Below are positions 21,515 to 34,211 of a stretch of 44,645 nucleotides of DNA, piece after piece. The translations under genes were made by a program, and so were the position numbers. The notes beneath the pieces are model-generated. The model saw nothing but the letters and a program-made list of their open reading frames with translations. It searched no databases and was not told the DNA's origin. Positions within the stretch are counted from its first letter, which is position 1, and each line of letters begins with the position of its first letter. This DNA comes from Gracilaria domingensis (taxonomy: Eukaryota; Rhodophyta; Florideophyceae; Gracilariales; Gracilariaceae): the NCBI GenBank assembly GCA_022539475.1, contig VCMS01000380.1:1-44645 (forward strand), given 5' to 3'.

Positions 21515-21947
21515 TTAGCGTCCGTCACCTCTCATACCTCTGAAGACCCGACAAATCTCATCTGGAGACGATAGCTCACAGGTATGAAGCTCATCAATAC
21601 GGCTGCTTTGATCGATAAAGTAGCACCGTTTCCTCATTCTCACCCGGTTATCGATAGAACCTTCACCGGATGCGAGCACTCTAGAAGATGGCAAATCATG
21701 TCGTACCACACTGATGAGCCTTGATACTATACTCGCGTCCTCGGCTGTTCGAGAAGTAAACGCTTGCTCCACAGTGCAGTTCTTGTACACCTGCCCTTGA
21801 TCTCCTCGCTCCATACCAGATACCCATTCAACCACGACCAAGTGGTATTCGCGTTGCCAATGATCCCACTCTCTCCCCAAATCATCATCTAGCACGAAAC
21901 GAACGAACTTCTGAGCGCGCCCATAGTACACTTCAAGGAGTTCTTCT
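21515..21947 (-). mobile_element. Transposase C-terminal fragment, inverted relative to the main part
   Basis: The minus-strand frame from about 21947 to 21515 (about 144 codons, opened by an in-frame TAA at 21948-21950) starts EELLEVYYGRAQKFVRFV and continues WDHWQREYHLVVVEWV and DASIVSRLISVVRHDLPSSR. In fungal and protist Tnp2-like proteins the block YGR-x-F followed by a V/L-x-W strand comes directly after the region at which the plus-strand transposase stops. Its place on the opposite strand suggests the segment between about 20790 and 21948 was inverted. It may also come from a second, independent element. It ends normally in TGA. Confidence 0.5.
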
Positions 21948-21949
21948 TA

Positions 21950-22985
21950 GAAGATCGGGGGAGGATTGCGGCGGCTGCGGGGAAGGCAGCAGCGAAGGCC
22001 TTGGACCAGGACGTGACGCCGGTAACAGAAATGTTTGCGCAGGACGTGTCGCGTGCTGGCTAGCCCGTCGATATGTGCACCGGCTTCGCTTGCTGCGCCG
22101 CGCCTCATCACGCCGCACTGTGAGCCGCCTCATGTCAGTTGGCATCGCGCACGCACACCAGTCCGGGAGACACAGCTGCCGGCATTCATCGCGCTCAGTG
22201 CCGCCATTCCCACGCTGCAACCCTCCACGACGCCGGTCTGATGGCCTTCTGCGTCGCTTCTCGCTTTCCTCGCTCGCGCGCGCGCAAGACGAGCCGCCGA
22301 AAACCGCCGGCAATCTGCTGTTCAGGTCTGAGATGCACGACCCATCTCCAACCAGGTGCCACACGCCGATCATCGCTGTAACAAACAGTTTTGCGGCTAC
22401 GATATCGCTTGTAACAATATCCAGAATGCACTCTAAGGCTATGCCACTTCTATTCCCCTTTTGTCTTGAGATTGTCTTGTAACGCAAGCCGTTTGCTGGA
22501 GCCATCGCGTGACACATGGTCAAAATTTTCTCTCGCACTTCATCTCCCCTTTCGCCCGAGATTGTGTTGTCATTGCCACCCAGAAATCAGCCCACGACCC
22601 GCTCGCACTCGCCGCTGCATCGGTAGCGTCTTCTTTACGGCGCTCTGCCCTTCTCCGACGGCTGTGCCAACGTTCGGGTTCTCCCTGCCAGAAAGGCGCA
22701 TCTTCGACATTGAAGTTTAGTATCCAGGTACCTCAGATAGTCCGCTACTTCTGGCCATCCCATTCATGGTGGCTGCGTCACCGTGTACGTCGCTCTGGTG
22801 GCCGCCGAAGAGTTCGTCACGGTCAGAATATCTTTAAAGACCTCACAGGCTGGACTTTAAATCTATGCCGAGTCGAGGGTGGATCATGTTCACTTCTTCC
22901 AGCAGTTGCTCTCGGCATCCAATCAAAGTTTGACCAGGGTGTACAAGCTTCGGAATGATCTGCGTGATTCAGGGCTTAGACAATG
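21950..22985. other. GC-rich spacer with overlapping ORFs, unassigned
   Basis: Overlapping ORFs run on both strands from 21.93 to 22.96 kb, with Arg/Ser/Pro-rich compositions typical of GC-rich non-coding DNA. One plus-strand trace near 22880-22995 (VHFFQQLLSASNQSL, KLRNDLRDSGLRQCSIYV) looks coding and lies just before the kinase relic. I cannot assign it. Confidence 0.35.
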
Positions 22986-23017
22986 CAGTATTTACGTCGA
23001 TTTACACACGTGAGTTT

Positions 23018-23783
23018 CCGTTTGTGTCAAGATTACCACCAAGGCAGAACGAAGCGCTTCACATGTTGCACAGGCCATGAACGAGGCAGTTACACTGCTT
23101 TGTATGCTGATCAACCTAATATCGTTCCAATTGCTGATGTGTACGAGACTGCGCGTACCCTATATCTCATCAACGACTATGCTGGTGTTAAGACCCTAAC
23201 GGGCGTGGTTGAATATCGAGATATGCTGTGTGAGGCTGATGTAGCTGCGATGATATCTGGTTTGCTTCGCGCATTGGTCCGTATGAAACACTCACTACTC
23301 GTCCACAGATTTATTACTCCCGATAATATATGGTTTTTAGCACATCATGGCGACATCGCCGTGATAGGTTTGCACAACTTCGAATATGTCGTATCAAACG
23401 CATACCTAAAGGATTGCACAAGTATGTCGAAATGGTATTCAGCAAAGGGACCTTTATCATTATTGCAGCTGGCCTATATGGCTCCGGAAGTTGCACGAGG
23501 TGACGTCGGTGATTCTCAACAAGATGTGTGGTTAGTCGGCAATCTTAGGCATTTGTTGCTTGTCAGATGCACTCCGTTTGTCGATAATCTATCACGATTG
23601 GACTAGTTTACCAACAAAACTGCCTCTACCAGGGGGAAACCTACTTTTTCGGGTGCGCTATGGGGCGGAGGTACTTGTGGAGCGAAAAATCTTTGTGATA
23701 GTTTGTTACACTCGAATACCAAGTTCCGTGTTGGTGCGTCGGACTCTCTACTTCATACTTGGCTTAGCTTATACCAACAGTAA
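23018..23783 (+). pseudogene. Protein kinase relic, CAMK-like, catalytic motifs lost
   Basis: Piece one (23025-23095) contains VKITTKAERSASHVAQAMNE, resembling the VAVK strand and the start of helix C. After a frame change near 23100 the kinase core follows: QPNIVPIADVYETARTLYLI (hinge region), DVAAMISGLLRALVRMKHS, VHRFITPDNIWFL where HRD-x-K-PEN is expected, HNFEYV where DFG is expected, and AYMAPEVARGDVG (APE motif). After an in-frame TAG at 23604-23606 the same frame continues with FSGALWGGG, AKNLCDSLLHSN and FRVGASDSLLHTWL. This is the W-x(3)S-x(2)AKDLI-LL-R-ALxHPW pattern of calcium/calmodulin-type kinases, and it ends at TAA 23781-23783. The catalytic Asp of HRD is Phe and the DFG Asp is His. 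Either the gene was already a pseudokinase or both changed during decay. The Gly-rich loop is not visible. Confidence 0.65.
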
Positions 23784-26395
<2,612 letters not shown>

Positions 26396-27136
26396 ATGGC
26401 GCACAACGGGCAGCCTTCGGCTGCCCCGGCCGCGGCGTCTTCTTCTGCCGAACGCCATGATCCGCGCATACTCACGCCCGTCTGCCTCGTGCTAGGCATG
26501 GCCGGCTCGGGCAAGAGCACCCTGGTCGACCAGTTCTCTGCTTGGATTGAGAAGGACGATCTATCCCAAAGCTCGCAAGGAACCGAAGAGGACGCTCAGT
26601 CTCAAGACGATAGTCAGCTCAATCGCCAGATTGTTGACGCCATGAACTCGCTCAAGCTCCAGCAATCCGCCTCGCTTTCGCAGCCTGAAGCGCCGGCTCA
26701 ACATACTCAACCTTTGCTTCCGGGCGATGGCTCTTATATCATTAACTTGGATCCCGCCGTCTACAAACCGCCGTATGAGCCCAATATTGACATTCGCGAC
26801 ACTATCACGTACAAGCAGGTGATGAGTAACCACTCTCTTGGACCAAATGGTGCTATTATTACTTCTCTAAATTTGTATGCCACCCGCTTTGACCAGGTGC
26901 TTACCTTAATCGAAAAGCGCGCTGCTAAAAGCCGTGAAGTCATTATTGACACTCCGGGACAAATCGAAACTTTTACCTGGTCGGCATCGGGAGATATCAT
27001 AACCGAGATTTTGGGTATCACGCTCCCGACTGTCATTCTTTTCGTTATTGATACGACCAGGTGTGAAAATACTATGACGTTTATTAGCAACATGCAGAAT
27101 TTGGGGAAGGCTCAAGCTTCGGCACAGCATGTGTAG
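26396..27136 (+). pseudogene. GPN1: GPN1/XAB1 GTPase, 3'-truncated
   Basis: GPN1 is an essential GTPase that works with GPN2/GPN3 in RNA polymerase II assembly and nuclear import. The ATG at 26396 gives an Ala/Ser-rich lead, then [17 protein letters not shown] (Walker A), an acidic Gln-rich insertion of about 70 residues where GPN1 normally has only a short linker, [23 protein letters not shown], the diagnostic GPN loop [34 protein letters not shown] (G3) and [13 protein letters not shown]. Similarity ends after [10 protein letters not shown] at about 27095. The next 14 codons before TAG (27134-27136) are unrelated, so the NKxD and SAK nucleotide motifs and the C-terminal region are missing. 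Product length is 246 aa against about 370-400 expected. The remaining ORF is uninterrupted, unlike neighbouring relics, so truncation may be recent. An unrecognised intron near 27095 is the main alternative. Confidence 0.75.
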
Positions 27137-29173
27137 TAGCCAACGTTGCTGTTCCACTGGTGATTAGATGTAACTTTGTCAAACAGCGAAACGAGAGACA
27201 AAACTTTGCGAAAGGACGCGTGGCGTAACAGAATAGGCACAGACAACATACAGAACAGTGGCACGGGGTAGACGAACTCTGGGCGCTGATTTGCATTGTT
27301 TTTGAGTTTGAACTAACGGTTTGCCGTTATTGTATTCCTACAGCACATATGCTAATAATACCTGCTTTCTGTGTGGAGGACTCTGCCGCAACAGTTTTTT
27401 GATCCCGGCGTGGATTACCTCTGTAAAACGAAGCCGCGGGTCGTACTTGGGGGATGGGGGATGCCATGAGCGCGCAGTGGAAGGAGCAGCGTCCAATGGA
27501 CGACGCTGTCCAAACGAGTGGTACCGTCTCGATTCGAATGGTGCGGTATGAGCCGTTGCACCAAAACGCAGTGGACATGCATGCGAAGAGATAGGGGAAC
27601 GGCAGACGCGGCCAGCGCTGGCGACAGTCTTGGGAGCAGCGGAACAGATCGAGCTCGAGACGCGGCTGCGGTGGCGCCGCAGTGGAGGACTGCACCGCGG
27701 CGTGCCAATGATGCGCAGCGCGTGACGACTGTCCAATTTCAAAATGGGCGTTACAACGCGCAGTGGCGCTCGCAGTGATAATGCGCTCATCGGTCACGGC
27801 GAAGGAGATGCTGGTGGATATGGCCACCGACAAGTGGTGAGATCACATCATCGTCCGTGCTATTCCCGTCACTCCACCGCTACCATTGGTACAAACTTGC
27901 ACAGTAACGTGTGCGTTTGCTTCAAGCAAAATCATCAGCGCAAGCACCAGCGTTTTACAGCTGGGACCGTCTTAGCATAACAGCAACACAACGGCTATTT
28001 CCATCAGTTGGTAGGACACGAGTGGCGCGAGAAGAGAGGCCGATCTGAGTGAAACTACCGATGGCCCCGTTCTTTACGCTAGCTGTTATTGGTCGACTGT
28101 TCTCTTTGCTCTAAAAGCCGAACTGGTTCCAAGTTGGATTCATTACCGTTGAAGAAAAAGATTCAACTTCCTCAGGTGAACCTTTCCTCAGCAGCTTCAT
28201 TTTGTGGTTCAGGCGCTTGGCTCCTGCATCTATGGATCTATTCCACTAGAAGCACATACGTTCCACATCCTAGTTAGCATAGCAACTCTACACTATGTGA
28301 CATGGGTCAGTGAGTCTTCTTCCCATAGATGGCTACATTTTGCAGCTCCTTTTCTCAATCTACCTGAATTAAGGCCTATGGGGTGTAACTTCGTTTCTGC
28401 TTCTCTTGTCGGCAAGATCTCGACTCCTTTAACCAAATGAGGTTTGATGATGAGGTCTTTGGGGCTGAGAATTTCCATGAAATGGGCTCGGAATGCTTAC
28501 AACGTTCTCATTCTGTCTCGAAACAGCTACATTACCTACATCGGATTGCGAGATCATGGATCTTGATCACAGCATCATTGAACACAGCAGTTTCGATTAG
28601 GTCCACCGAGCCTCCTGGAAGCCGACACGGGCAGCTCGCGACAGGCAAGCGAATGAGACACCAGCTCTGATTCTGTTATTACGAGAGAATTTTCATGCCT
28701 CGAGCCATCGGCTGTTTAATGGTGAAGTCTTCGCTATGCGGCGTTGATTCACCGTCTGGGATGAAGTCACGTCTGTGGAATCGGTTAGACGCGAGGAATC
28801 CATAACCACGCTGGTCCATAAGAAAAGCTCTGTAGTTGCTGTACAGTACCGATCCGCAGTCTAGTGAGGGAGACGTGGTATGGAAACACTCTTTTCTCTA
28901 TCGATGCGAATTTATTTTCATGCACATCCTAGTGCCCACAATCATGTCGAAAATTATGTGCCTGAGTAAAATACAATTTATGCGCATATATCTACGCAAG
29001 AGCCTTTGTGCCATGGATTTCGTGATTCTGGTGCGAGTGGGACAAGATATTTAGGGGCTCCTTTTTGTAGGAATAGAAGTTAGCTCCTGCTCATATCGCA
29101 ACAATCTATTAGTTTCAAAAAGCAAGAGATGCTGAAGGCAAACTCCTGTTGTATAGATGCAGTGTATCATTGA
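27137..29173. other. Long stretch without a supportable gene
   Basis: 27.4-27.8 kb is GC-rich, with long overlapping ORFs on both strands and no motif. 27.8-29.1 kb has only short ORFs. I checked for the missing 3' part of GPN1 in the three plus frames and did not find it. Confidence 0.4.
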
Positions 29174-29407
29174 TTTCTAGAGGACTTCATTGACCTTCGA
29201 GAATATCCGTGGAGTAATGACACAGATATCAATACCTTCTTTTCTTGTTGGCAACGTACCGGCTGTCTCTCGTTCAAGCAACAACTTATCCACGATAACC
29301 ATAAACTCTTTTCACGGCGATACCACGCCCATTTATGGCATGTAACCGAATATGGCATGCCCAGCATGCAGTTTGAAAATACAAAGCTGCTCACGAACAT
29401 TTACTAG
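29174..29407 (+). other. Coding-like trace, unassigned
   Basis: An open frame without an ATG start (77 codons between TGA 29171-29173 and TAG 29405-29407) has a natural-looking composition rich in His, Phe, Trp and Tyr: FIDLREYPWSNDTDINTFFS, CWQRTGCLSFKQQLIH, RRYHAHLWHVTEYGMPS. It may be a fragment of a transposon or unknown gene. I recognise no family. Confidence 0.25.
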
Positions 29408-29589
29408 CGCGGTAGAAAACTCGTTAGGCCACCGTCATAAAGTGATGCATCGTTAAAACGTTTTCGAACTAGACCCCGTGACAAGAACAATAAGCTGCAT
29501 GCGCGACCTGTGCGTTTAACGGCTTAATGGTTAGCGCGAAACTACTGAAGGTGTTCTAATGCATGCGGAACAAAGCGTAAAGAGACTTT

Positions 29590-29633
29590 TTCTTTCAATT
29601 CCCGTCAGGCGTGCCTGACGGGAACTGAAAGAA
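29590..29633. repeat. Palindrome 1 of an adjacent pair
   Basis: Arms of 21 bp (29590-29610 and 29613-29633) pair at 20 of 21 positions around a GT loop; the core is TTCCCGTCAGGC / GCCTGACGGGAA. It lies in a gene-free region. Confidence 0.85.
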
Positions 29634-29639
29634 GAAGTC

Positions 29640-29675
29640 ACTTTCCATATTCCCTGCGCAGGGAGTGTGGAAAGT
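29640..29675. repeat. Palindrome 2 of an adjacent pair
   Basis: Arms of 18 bp meet without a loop (29640-29657 and 29658-29675; centre CCCTGC|GCAGGG). Sixteen positions pair normally and the other two would be G:U wobbles in RNA. It starts seven bases after palindrome 1. Confidence 0.85.
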
Positions 29676-30125
29676 CTATCTCACGTTCCAATACACATCA
29701 GATCCAGTGCTCTTGAAACTACTACTTCTTTTCTTTGATAAGAATATGACGACAAAATCCTGTCGAAGACGGGGCGCGGGGTACAAAAGTAGTAGAGGAG
29801 TCCCAGAATGTGGTGACCAATGTCACCTCACTACGGAAGTGTGGGAAAGAGAGCACAAGCCTGTCCCACAATTCACACACTATAAGTGCTCTTAACTATA
29901 ACGAGAGCCAGGATGGGTAGCCACGAGACAAGTAGCAATCTCGGTAAACATCATTCTACTCAAATGACAATCTCATGTACAATGGAACGTTTCTCAGCTT
30001 CACATCGACCATCTAATGGTACAAGTAAATTTGTATCACAAGGGTAGACTTCTACTACCCCGTAACCTATGTGGGCACCAGTCGGTACATAGCTGTATGA
30101 TATGCTAAACACAAGGAAAAGACAA
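29676..30125. other. Spacer with no assignable gene
   Basis: No coding trace or repeat recognised beyond one short ORF at 29665-29895 that overlaps the second palindrome. Confidence 0.35.
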
Positions 30126-30820
30126 TCAGATGGAGCGCAAGATAATGTGTACCACGGCTAGAAGATAGCGGGGTACTGCGGTCGTCATCTCCTTGAACTG
30201 TCGCACGATTTTAGCCGCCGAGAGTTCGTGCAAGCAATGCGCCCTACCCAGAAAGAAACGTCCAAATGTCGAGTGCTTGTACAAAGCACGCAGCGGGGGC
30301 AACATAGCTACCGCCAAGAGGTTTTGTATGATGTCTGTATAGACAGACACAATGATGCCGTCGACTGACAGAGAACCTGGCATAGTAGTAGGGGAATACA
30401 TAACCTTCATCATATCCTCGTCAATGGCCCGTACGAGTGCAAGACCACCTTCATTAGTGAAAAGTTTGTCACCGACAGGTACCAGACGAGCTGGCACTTC
30501 ACCAAGCCCCTGTGATTGGGAGAAAATGTGATTCACCAATATGCAAAGTATATGTCTGCTCTCGAGCTGGGAGTTAGGGGATTAAGGCTAACCTTCCACT
30601 TTCAGGGCCTGATCTCCGATATTTCATCATCGTCATCATCACTGTACAACACCTTCACGAAGCTGTCAGTGGCGATTGGACCTCTTCAACAATGATATAC
30701 AGTTCAGGGAGAAGCGAGAGCACACCATAGATCCCCGCCGGGGTCTCAAGAGCATGAACTTTTCAGCACCTGAGGCGAATTAAGCAAAAGCCGCGAGCAG
30801 TACAAGGTACTGCAGTCCTA
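30126..30820 (-). pseudogene. Unknown spliced gene fragment (two putative exons)
   Basis: The downstream exon reads GLGEVPARLVPVGDKLFTNE, ALVRAIDEDMMKVMYSPTTM, VDGIIVSVYTDIIQNLLAVA and CLHELSAAKIVRQFKEM up to TAG near 30126. Just before it the minus strand shows ATTTTCTCCCAATCACAG|GG, a strong acceptor, and about 80 nt further up AAG|GTTAGC as a donor, with CCTAAC between. An upstream coding trace (about 30810-30600) reads TPAGIYGVLSLLPELYIIVE, then after a one-base shift SFVKVLYSDDDDDEISEIR, just before a TGA and the donor. I recognise no family. Frameshift and stop suggest decay. Confidence 0.4.
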
Positions 30821-31614
30821 ACTCCGCGGATCATGCCGGCCTCGCACGTTTGGACATGATGCTCAGGGCGGTTTTTTAAGTCAGTGAAACGCTTCTCTCG
30901 CCTTGTAGACGAGCAAGCAACCGCAGTCAATTACCAGCGCTGGATGCTAACCGCTGAAGCCCACGCAGCGACGCTATTTGTGTAATCAACACATCTCCGA
31001 AATCGGGTCTTATTCGCTCGTTATTCCTTCCGACTTATTTGTGTCAGAACGACGAGTTTGTTTCTGTATTGATGAATGAGCAGAAAATACTTGGTTCGAA
31101 CGTCAACAAGACGAAAAAGAGGAAAAACGAACGTCCTACGCTGCGTGGATGACCTCAGCCGTTCCATCTCGTATGCCTGGCGCAGGCAATAAACGCGCTG
31201 AAAAGCAATTGTTCCTTACCAGAAGACTTACCCACTGGAAAAGAAACACTCAAAGGGATGATACACGAGATCCAGCATGAATACACAGACGCGAAATACC
31301 GGCCCAAATCGGTAGAATGTTGAACCGCACAGAACGACACACTCAGATTGGTACGACGCAGGTCTTCGTAACTACAGAAGCAACGAATTGGCACATGGCA
31401 TCATAACTTTGCGCATGAAAGCTGCTAGAAATGAGGTCATTTACTCGCGAAGAGTTGTGTCCAGTAGAGGCGTCCATTCCAGCCGCGGCTAACCCCTAGA
31501 CCCATCAAGCCCACCTTGCTGCTACGTAAATTCCGTCGATGACCCTTACTTCGATACAAAGAGCGAAAAGCCTCGTCGAATGTGCGGTGTCCCTACGCAA
31601 CATTCAGGCTTCCT
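30821..31614. other. Mostly unassigned; splice-like signals on the minus strand
   Basis: A minus-strand trace at 31394-31230 (CAVQHSTDLGRYFASVYSC) is followed by TTTCTTTTCCAG, TGG, GTAAGT and 30 nt later TTGCTTTTCAG. These look like acceptor and donor signals but give no convincing exon. It may belong to the unknown gene at 30.1-30.8 kb. Confidence 0.25.
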
Positions 31615-33608
31615 TCAGCCTTTCAGTAAGACGAAAGCCATGAAGTCCTTTATGGGTAGACTTTGCCTTGCTCCCCTGATACTGACTATGTCTCTGCGCA
31701 ATGTGCGAAAGCGAGGAAGAGTGCCTGACCGAATGTAATGAAATTCGTCGTCGCAGATGTTTTTAAGCTGCCGCAATCGGTGCTGTGTGTTGCGAAGATC
31801 AGGAAGCGAGTGTGGGTTGCGAGTTGGTGATATTATGTAATACACTGGTACGAGGATATGTCGTTGAGGTCCATGACGAAGCGCCAGTCGTAGTGCACCC
31901 CGGCTGAAGAAAACCAATTCAGAAAATCCGCACGTACTTTTTACTAACTGAAGAAAATGTGGGGCCGCTTACCCAATTGCACGAATAGGGTTAAGCATAT
32001 GTAGTGGCCTCTCGAGAAAGTCAGACTTTCTGTACGCTTTCCGCTCTCGTCCTGTAGTTGTAGATCTCGTCCCATGAAGTTTGCGGTAGAAGGATACCTA
32101 CGGTACACAAGAGTTATTCGGAAAGGTGGGCGTAACCTCAGCATGTTGGAAAAAACTTGTATGAAACGAAAGCTCGTGCTAGAGAGATTCGGAGGAAGGG
32201 TCTCCCCATTCTGCTGGCCGTTTAGGGTCACGCGCTAGCACGGCGCTTGAGGCGCAGCGCCATTGGCAGTATGATTTACCGTCGCATGCACGGTGCGTCA
32301 CGCTGGGTCAACCCTGGAGCTGTGCGCCAATACACCTCTAGGGCCGCATTGTGCAAGCGGCTCAATGTAGTCCGCCTCGCCGAGCGCCGCAAATCGCAGC
32401 TCGCATTGCCCGGGGGTGCCCACGGTCCCGTTCGACTATGTGCCGATCCTGATACCGCACACGCGTTACCGCCACTGCATTCCTTCAAGACCGCCTTTAA
32501 AGCGCCAGCAATAGCTCCGCGGCGGTGTGCAAATCGCGAGCTGCAGACATAGAGCGAGGGCCACCTCGTTTTTGCTTCAGTCTAGTTCTGCGGCGCGCGC
32601 GGGCAGGCCCTCGGCTGGCCAAGAGTCTGCATGACGTTGACATGCAGCCGCAGAGGCAAGGGAAGCTGGCTCTAGGTCTTTATAGGCGCAATCGCCGTCA
32701 AACTCGAAGTCAATCACAGCCTGCTGCAGCTGCAGCGCGGATATTGTGCTGGCCTCTACGGACAGCAATTCACCTCTACGAAAAAGGCTCGGAGAAGCGT
32801 CCATGACACACTGCCTATCGCGCACACGGACACGAGCGTCTAGTAGCAACAGCGGGAACGTGTTTGTCCATACGGCTAAATTATGCTGAGCTGAGTCACC
32901 TGCTGGAACACGCTGACTTCGATCTACGGTCGGCCTCACGTGTCGAGAGTCACGCTGTCTTCCAAACTTTGTGCTGCTCCACGGACGAAAGACATATCTG
33001 ATACCCTCTTCGTCCCGTTTGTCGTCGCCGTGGTTGTCATTGTCATACTCTCCGTCTCGCGTCCAGTTCCTGTACCGTCGCCGGCTCCGGCGTCATTTGC
33101 TTGATATGACACGCTTCAGAGCTCAATCTGATCCGATAGTCTTAAAATGCCTTCAAGCCCTCAAGTTCTTCGCTGCTGCCGCTCACTATGCCAATTAGGT
33201 CCAAGCGTTCGCTGTTTACCACTCCGCACGTCCACCGTGCCGATCGCACTACGACATCGCTGGCACCGTTGACTGCTTCATTCGCTCGGTAATCGAACTC
33301 ACTTCTTCGTCCACCATTCTGCCACTGTCGACATTTCTCTGCGATGTTTCGTACACTGATGTCGTTGCAGTGCCGTAAATGTGTCGCAGCGCCTGCCAAG
33401 GATGAAAGCTAAAAGACGCGGACGAAATGTTCTGTTTTACAACCTTATCGATGATATCAAGTGTGCTTTGCACGTTTATCGGGTTCAAATTGTTGCTGCT
33501 CAGCACGCTTGCGCAGTAAATCACGTATTGCGTGCCTTGCAACACGTTAAATGTCGTGATGACTCGATGCGTCTGCGCGTGCTGCAGAACAGCTTGGAAG
33601 ACGTACAC
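31615..33608 (-). other. Weak coding traces, unassigned
   Basis: Minus-strand ORFs 31917-31615, 32231-31944, 32939-32577 and 33608-33249 have fairly natural compositions (for example VITTFNVLQGTQYVIYCASV near 33550 and VMDASPSLFRRGELLSVEAS near 32790). They are in different frames and carry no motif I know. They may be remnants of one or several decayed genes. Confidence is low that any is functional. Confidence 0.25.
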
Positions 33609-34211
33609 TAGGTGAACTTACTCGAGAACTACGACGCTGTTCTCCAAGCCAGTGGTGATAGGACGTGGAAAGGCAGGCAGCAGTGTTCAGATGTTTATCA
33701 GAACCTGTACAATAGTATTACTGAGTCCTATGAGTTTTGTAGAGATATCGGCATTGTGTGGGCAGTATGTTGAAGATATTGAGGTTTGGAACTCTGCAGT
33801 GCAATTCAATGGAAGCAGGTGCACAAAAGTGGAACCCAAAATCCACTAGTATGGTGGCAAGCAGTGAACTGCCCACAGTGGGCAGTCCAAAATGTGGACT
33901 CCACTTCTGTCACGTAAATGTATACCCACACACATGTACATCCGGGGTTCATCCAGTCCGAACGATGCCAACAAAGTACAGTACTGATTCCTCCAATGGA
34001 CATCAAATGGACATCATTTTGCAAGCCGAGACATCCTATGTGCATCATTTGGACGTCTATAGCGTATCAAGGTACCTCTCTGGGCGTGGTTGGAGGTCAT
34101 GGAGAAGGTGATGTGAGGTTTTGTGCTTTGAATCACACTCAATTAAAGCGAAATGTATTCCTCTCACAGTGCCCATCAGAGGCATTTGACCTCAGCTCAC
34201 ATCACATTCAT
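33609..34211. other. Spacer downstream of the gypsy remnant
   Basis: Contains the palindrome ACTGCCCAC-A-GTGGGCAGT (33868-33886), flanked by an imperfect outer pair AAGTGGA / TCCACTT, and several GGACATC/ACATC motifs at 34.0-34.06 kb. I searched for an LTR end and did not find a defined one. Confidence 0.4.

Noticed and set aside
21933..22538. Minus-strand ORF of 201 aa upstream of the transposase C-terminal fragment
   Set aside because: Arg/Ser/Pro-rich second half and no motif; several other frames are equally open in this GC-rich stretch.
27327..27833. Minus-strand ORF of 168 aa and overlapping neighbours
   Set aside because: GC-rich DNA with several frames open at once and no motif. I briefly considered an Alba-like protein on the plus strand, but the match was too weak.
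31181..31240. A 33-nt micro-intron (GTAAGT...TTTTCAG) on the minus strand
   Set aside because: Signals look good, but neither flank gives a recognisable protein and such a length would be exceptional next to the 80-90-nt introns inferred elsewhere.
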